Assembly (NCBI GenBank): GCA_003482405.1
Contig: DMZB01000224.1
Coordinates: 1-13,837 of the forward strand
From: Lactobacillus sp.
GTDB lineage: Bacteria; Bacillota; Bacilli; Lactobacillales; Lactobacillaceae
Direction: 5' to 3'
Length of the DNA stretch: 13,837 nt
Each line of letters opens with the position of its first letter. Position 1 is the first letter of the stretch. The notes below the pieces were generated by a model that saw only the letters and a list, made by a program, of their open reading frames with translations, did no database searches and was not told where the DNA came from. A program made the translations under genes and the position numbers. Of this stretch, positions 13,275 to 13,837 are shown one piece after another.

Positions 13275-13837
13275 TTGGCTAAATTAACTGTTTCTGATTT
13301 AGATTTAACTGGAAAAAAAGTTTTAATGCGTGTGGATTTCAATGTGCCGATTAAAAACGGCGTGATTGGTAACGACAACCGGATCGTGGCTGCTTTGCCA
13401 ACCATCAACTATGTCCTGGATCACGGTGGCCGTGCTATTTTGTTCAGTCACTTAGGTCGTGTTAAGACTGAAGAAGACAAAAAAGAATTATCAATGCGTC
13501 CCGTTGCAGAACGTTTGAGCAACTTGCTTGGCAAGCCCGTTACGTTTGTGCCAACAACACGTGGTCCACAACTTGAAGATGCCATCAATACCTTGAAGGA
13601 TGGCGAAGTGCTGTTATTCGAAAACACTCGTTTTGAAGACTTAGACGGCAAGAAGGAATCTGGTAACAACCCTGAATTGGGTCAGTACTGGGCTTCACTT
13701 GGTGACGTTTTTGTTAACGATGCCTTCGGGACTGCTCACCGTGAGCACGCCTCAAACGTTGGTATCGCAACGGCCATGAAGACAGCTGGCAAGCCTGTTG
13801 CTGCTGGTTTCTTAATGGAAAAGGAAATCAAGTTCTT
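13275..13837 (+). CDS. pgk: Phosphoglycerate kinase, 3' end cut by window edge
   Basis: Transfers phosphate from 1,3-bisphosphoglycerate to ADP, giving ATP and 3-phosphoglycerate in glycolysis. Only the first 187 of about 395-400 residues are visible, covering the substrate-binding N-terminal domain. The signature RVDFNVP is at 19-25; [24 protein letters not shown] and [13 protein letters not shown] follow in the family order. The start is TTG at 13275, with GGGAGG (13261-13266) 8 bases upstream; no ATG lies nearby before the conserved [13 protein letters not shown] N-terminus. It follows gap in the common glycolytic order but is separated from it by a strong terminator and a spacer of 196 bases, so the two can be expressed at different levels. 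The right edge of the window cuts it. Confidence 0.97.
   Translation, partial: MAKLTVSDLDLTGKKVLMRVDFNVPIKNGVIGNDNRIVAALPTINYVLDHGGRAILFSHLGRVKTEEDKKELSMRPVAERLSNLLGKPVTFVPTTRGPQLEDAINTLKDGEVLLFENTRFEDLDGKKESGNNPELGQYWASLGDVFVNDAFGTAHREHASNVGIATAMKTAGKPVAAGFLMEKEIKF

Overview
The window looks like a chromosomal segment of a member of the Lactobacillaceae. The support is the close family-level resemblance of NrdD/NrdG, the GPH-type galactoside permease, type-2 GalT, GalR, Gap and Pgk to lactobacillar proteins, moderate GC, strong GGAGG ribosome binding sites, cre boxes, and a CcpA/GalR style of control. All genes lie on the + strand. No insertion sequence, CRISPR array, tRNA or rRNA was seen. 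Species cannot be assigned from sequence reading alone.

Layout: (1) 1-762, an aldo/keto reductase cut by the left edge, closed by a long stem-loop (839-877). (2) 916-3754, the anaerobic ribonucleotide reductase pair nrdD-nrdG, which overlap by 59 bases; their promoter region carries two NrdR-box-like sites 32 bp apart with two DnaA-box-like 9-mers between them. (3) 3755-4190, a gene-free stretch with a nested inverted-repeat element (3802-3909) and a terminator-like hairpin (4138-4182). (4) 4198-5369, monocistronic galM with its own cre/operator-bearing promoter and a strong terminator. (5) 5383-11153, the galactose operon: an unrecognised 81-residue protein, a GPH permease without an EIIA domain, galK, galT and galR. 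Its promoter has a perfect 13-bp palindrome between -35 and -10 and a full-consensus cre just downstream. (6) 11368-11868, a PgpA/YutG-like phosphatidylglycerophosphatase. (7) 12062-13143, gap with its own promoter and terminator, followed by the first 187 codons of pgk (TTG start), cut by the right edge.

How it works together: the permease takes up galactose (or a galactoside), GalM equilibrates its anomers, and GalK and GalT feed it into the Leloir pathway. galE is not in this window. The repeated TTTAGTAAA motif upstream of both galM and the operon, plus galR as last gene of the operon, suggests a self-limiting GalR regulon overlaid by CcpA repression. gap and pgk feed lower glycolysis; no cggR-type regulator precedes gap.

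Most of the window is ordinary core metabolism. The parts that deserve a second look are the unidentified 81-residue protein that opens the gal operon, the composite NrdR/DnaA control region, the nested palindromic element after nrdG, and the control regions of gap and pgk. I found no convincing evidence of an entirely new multi-gene system.
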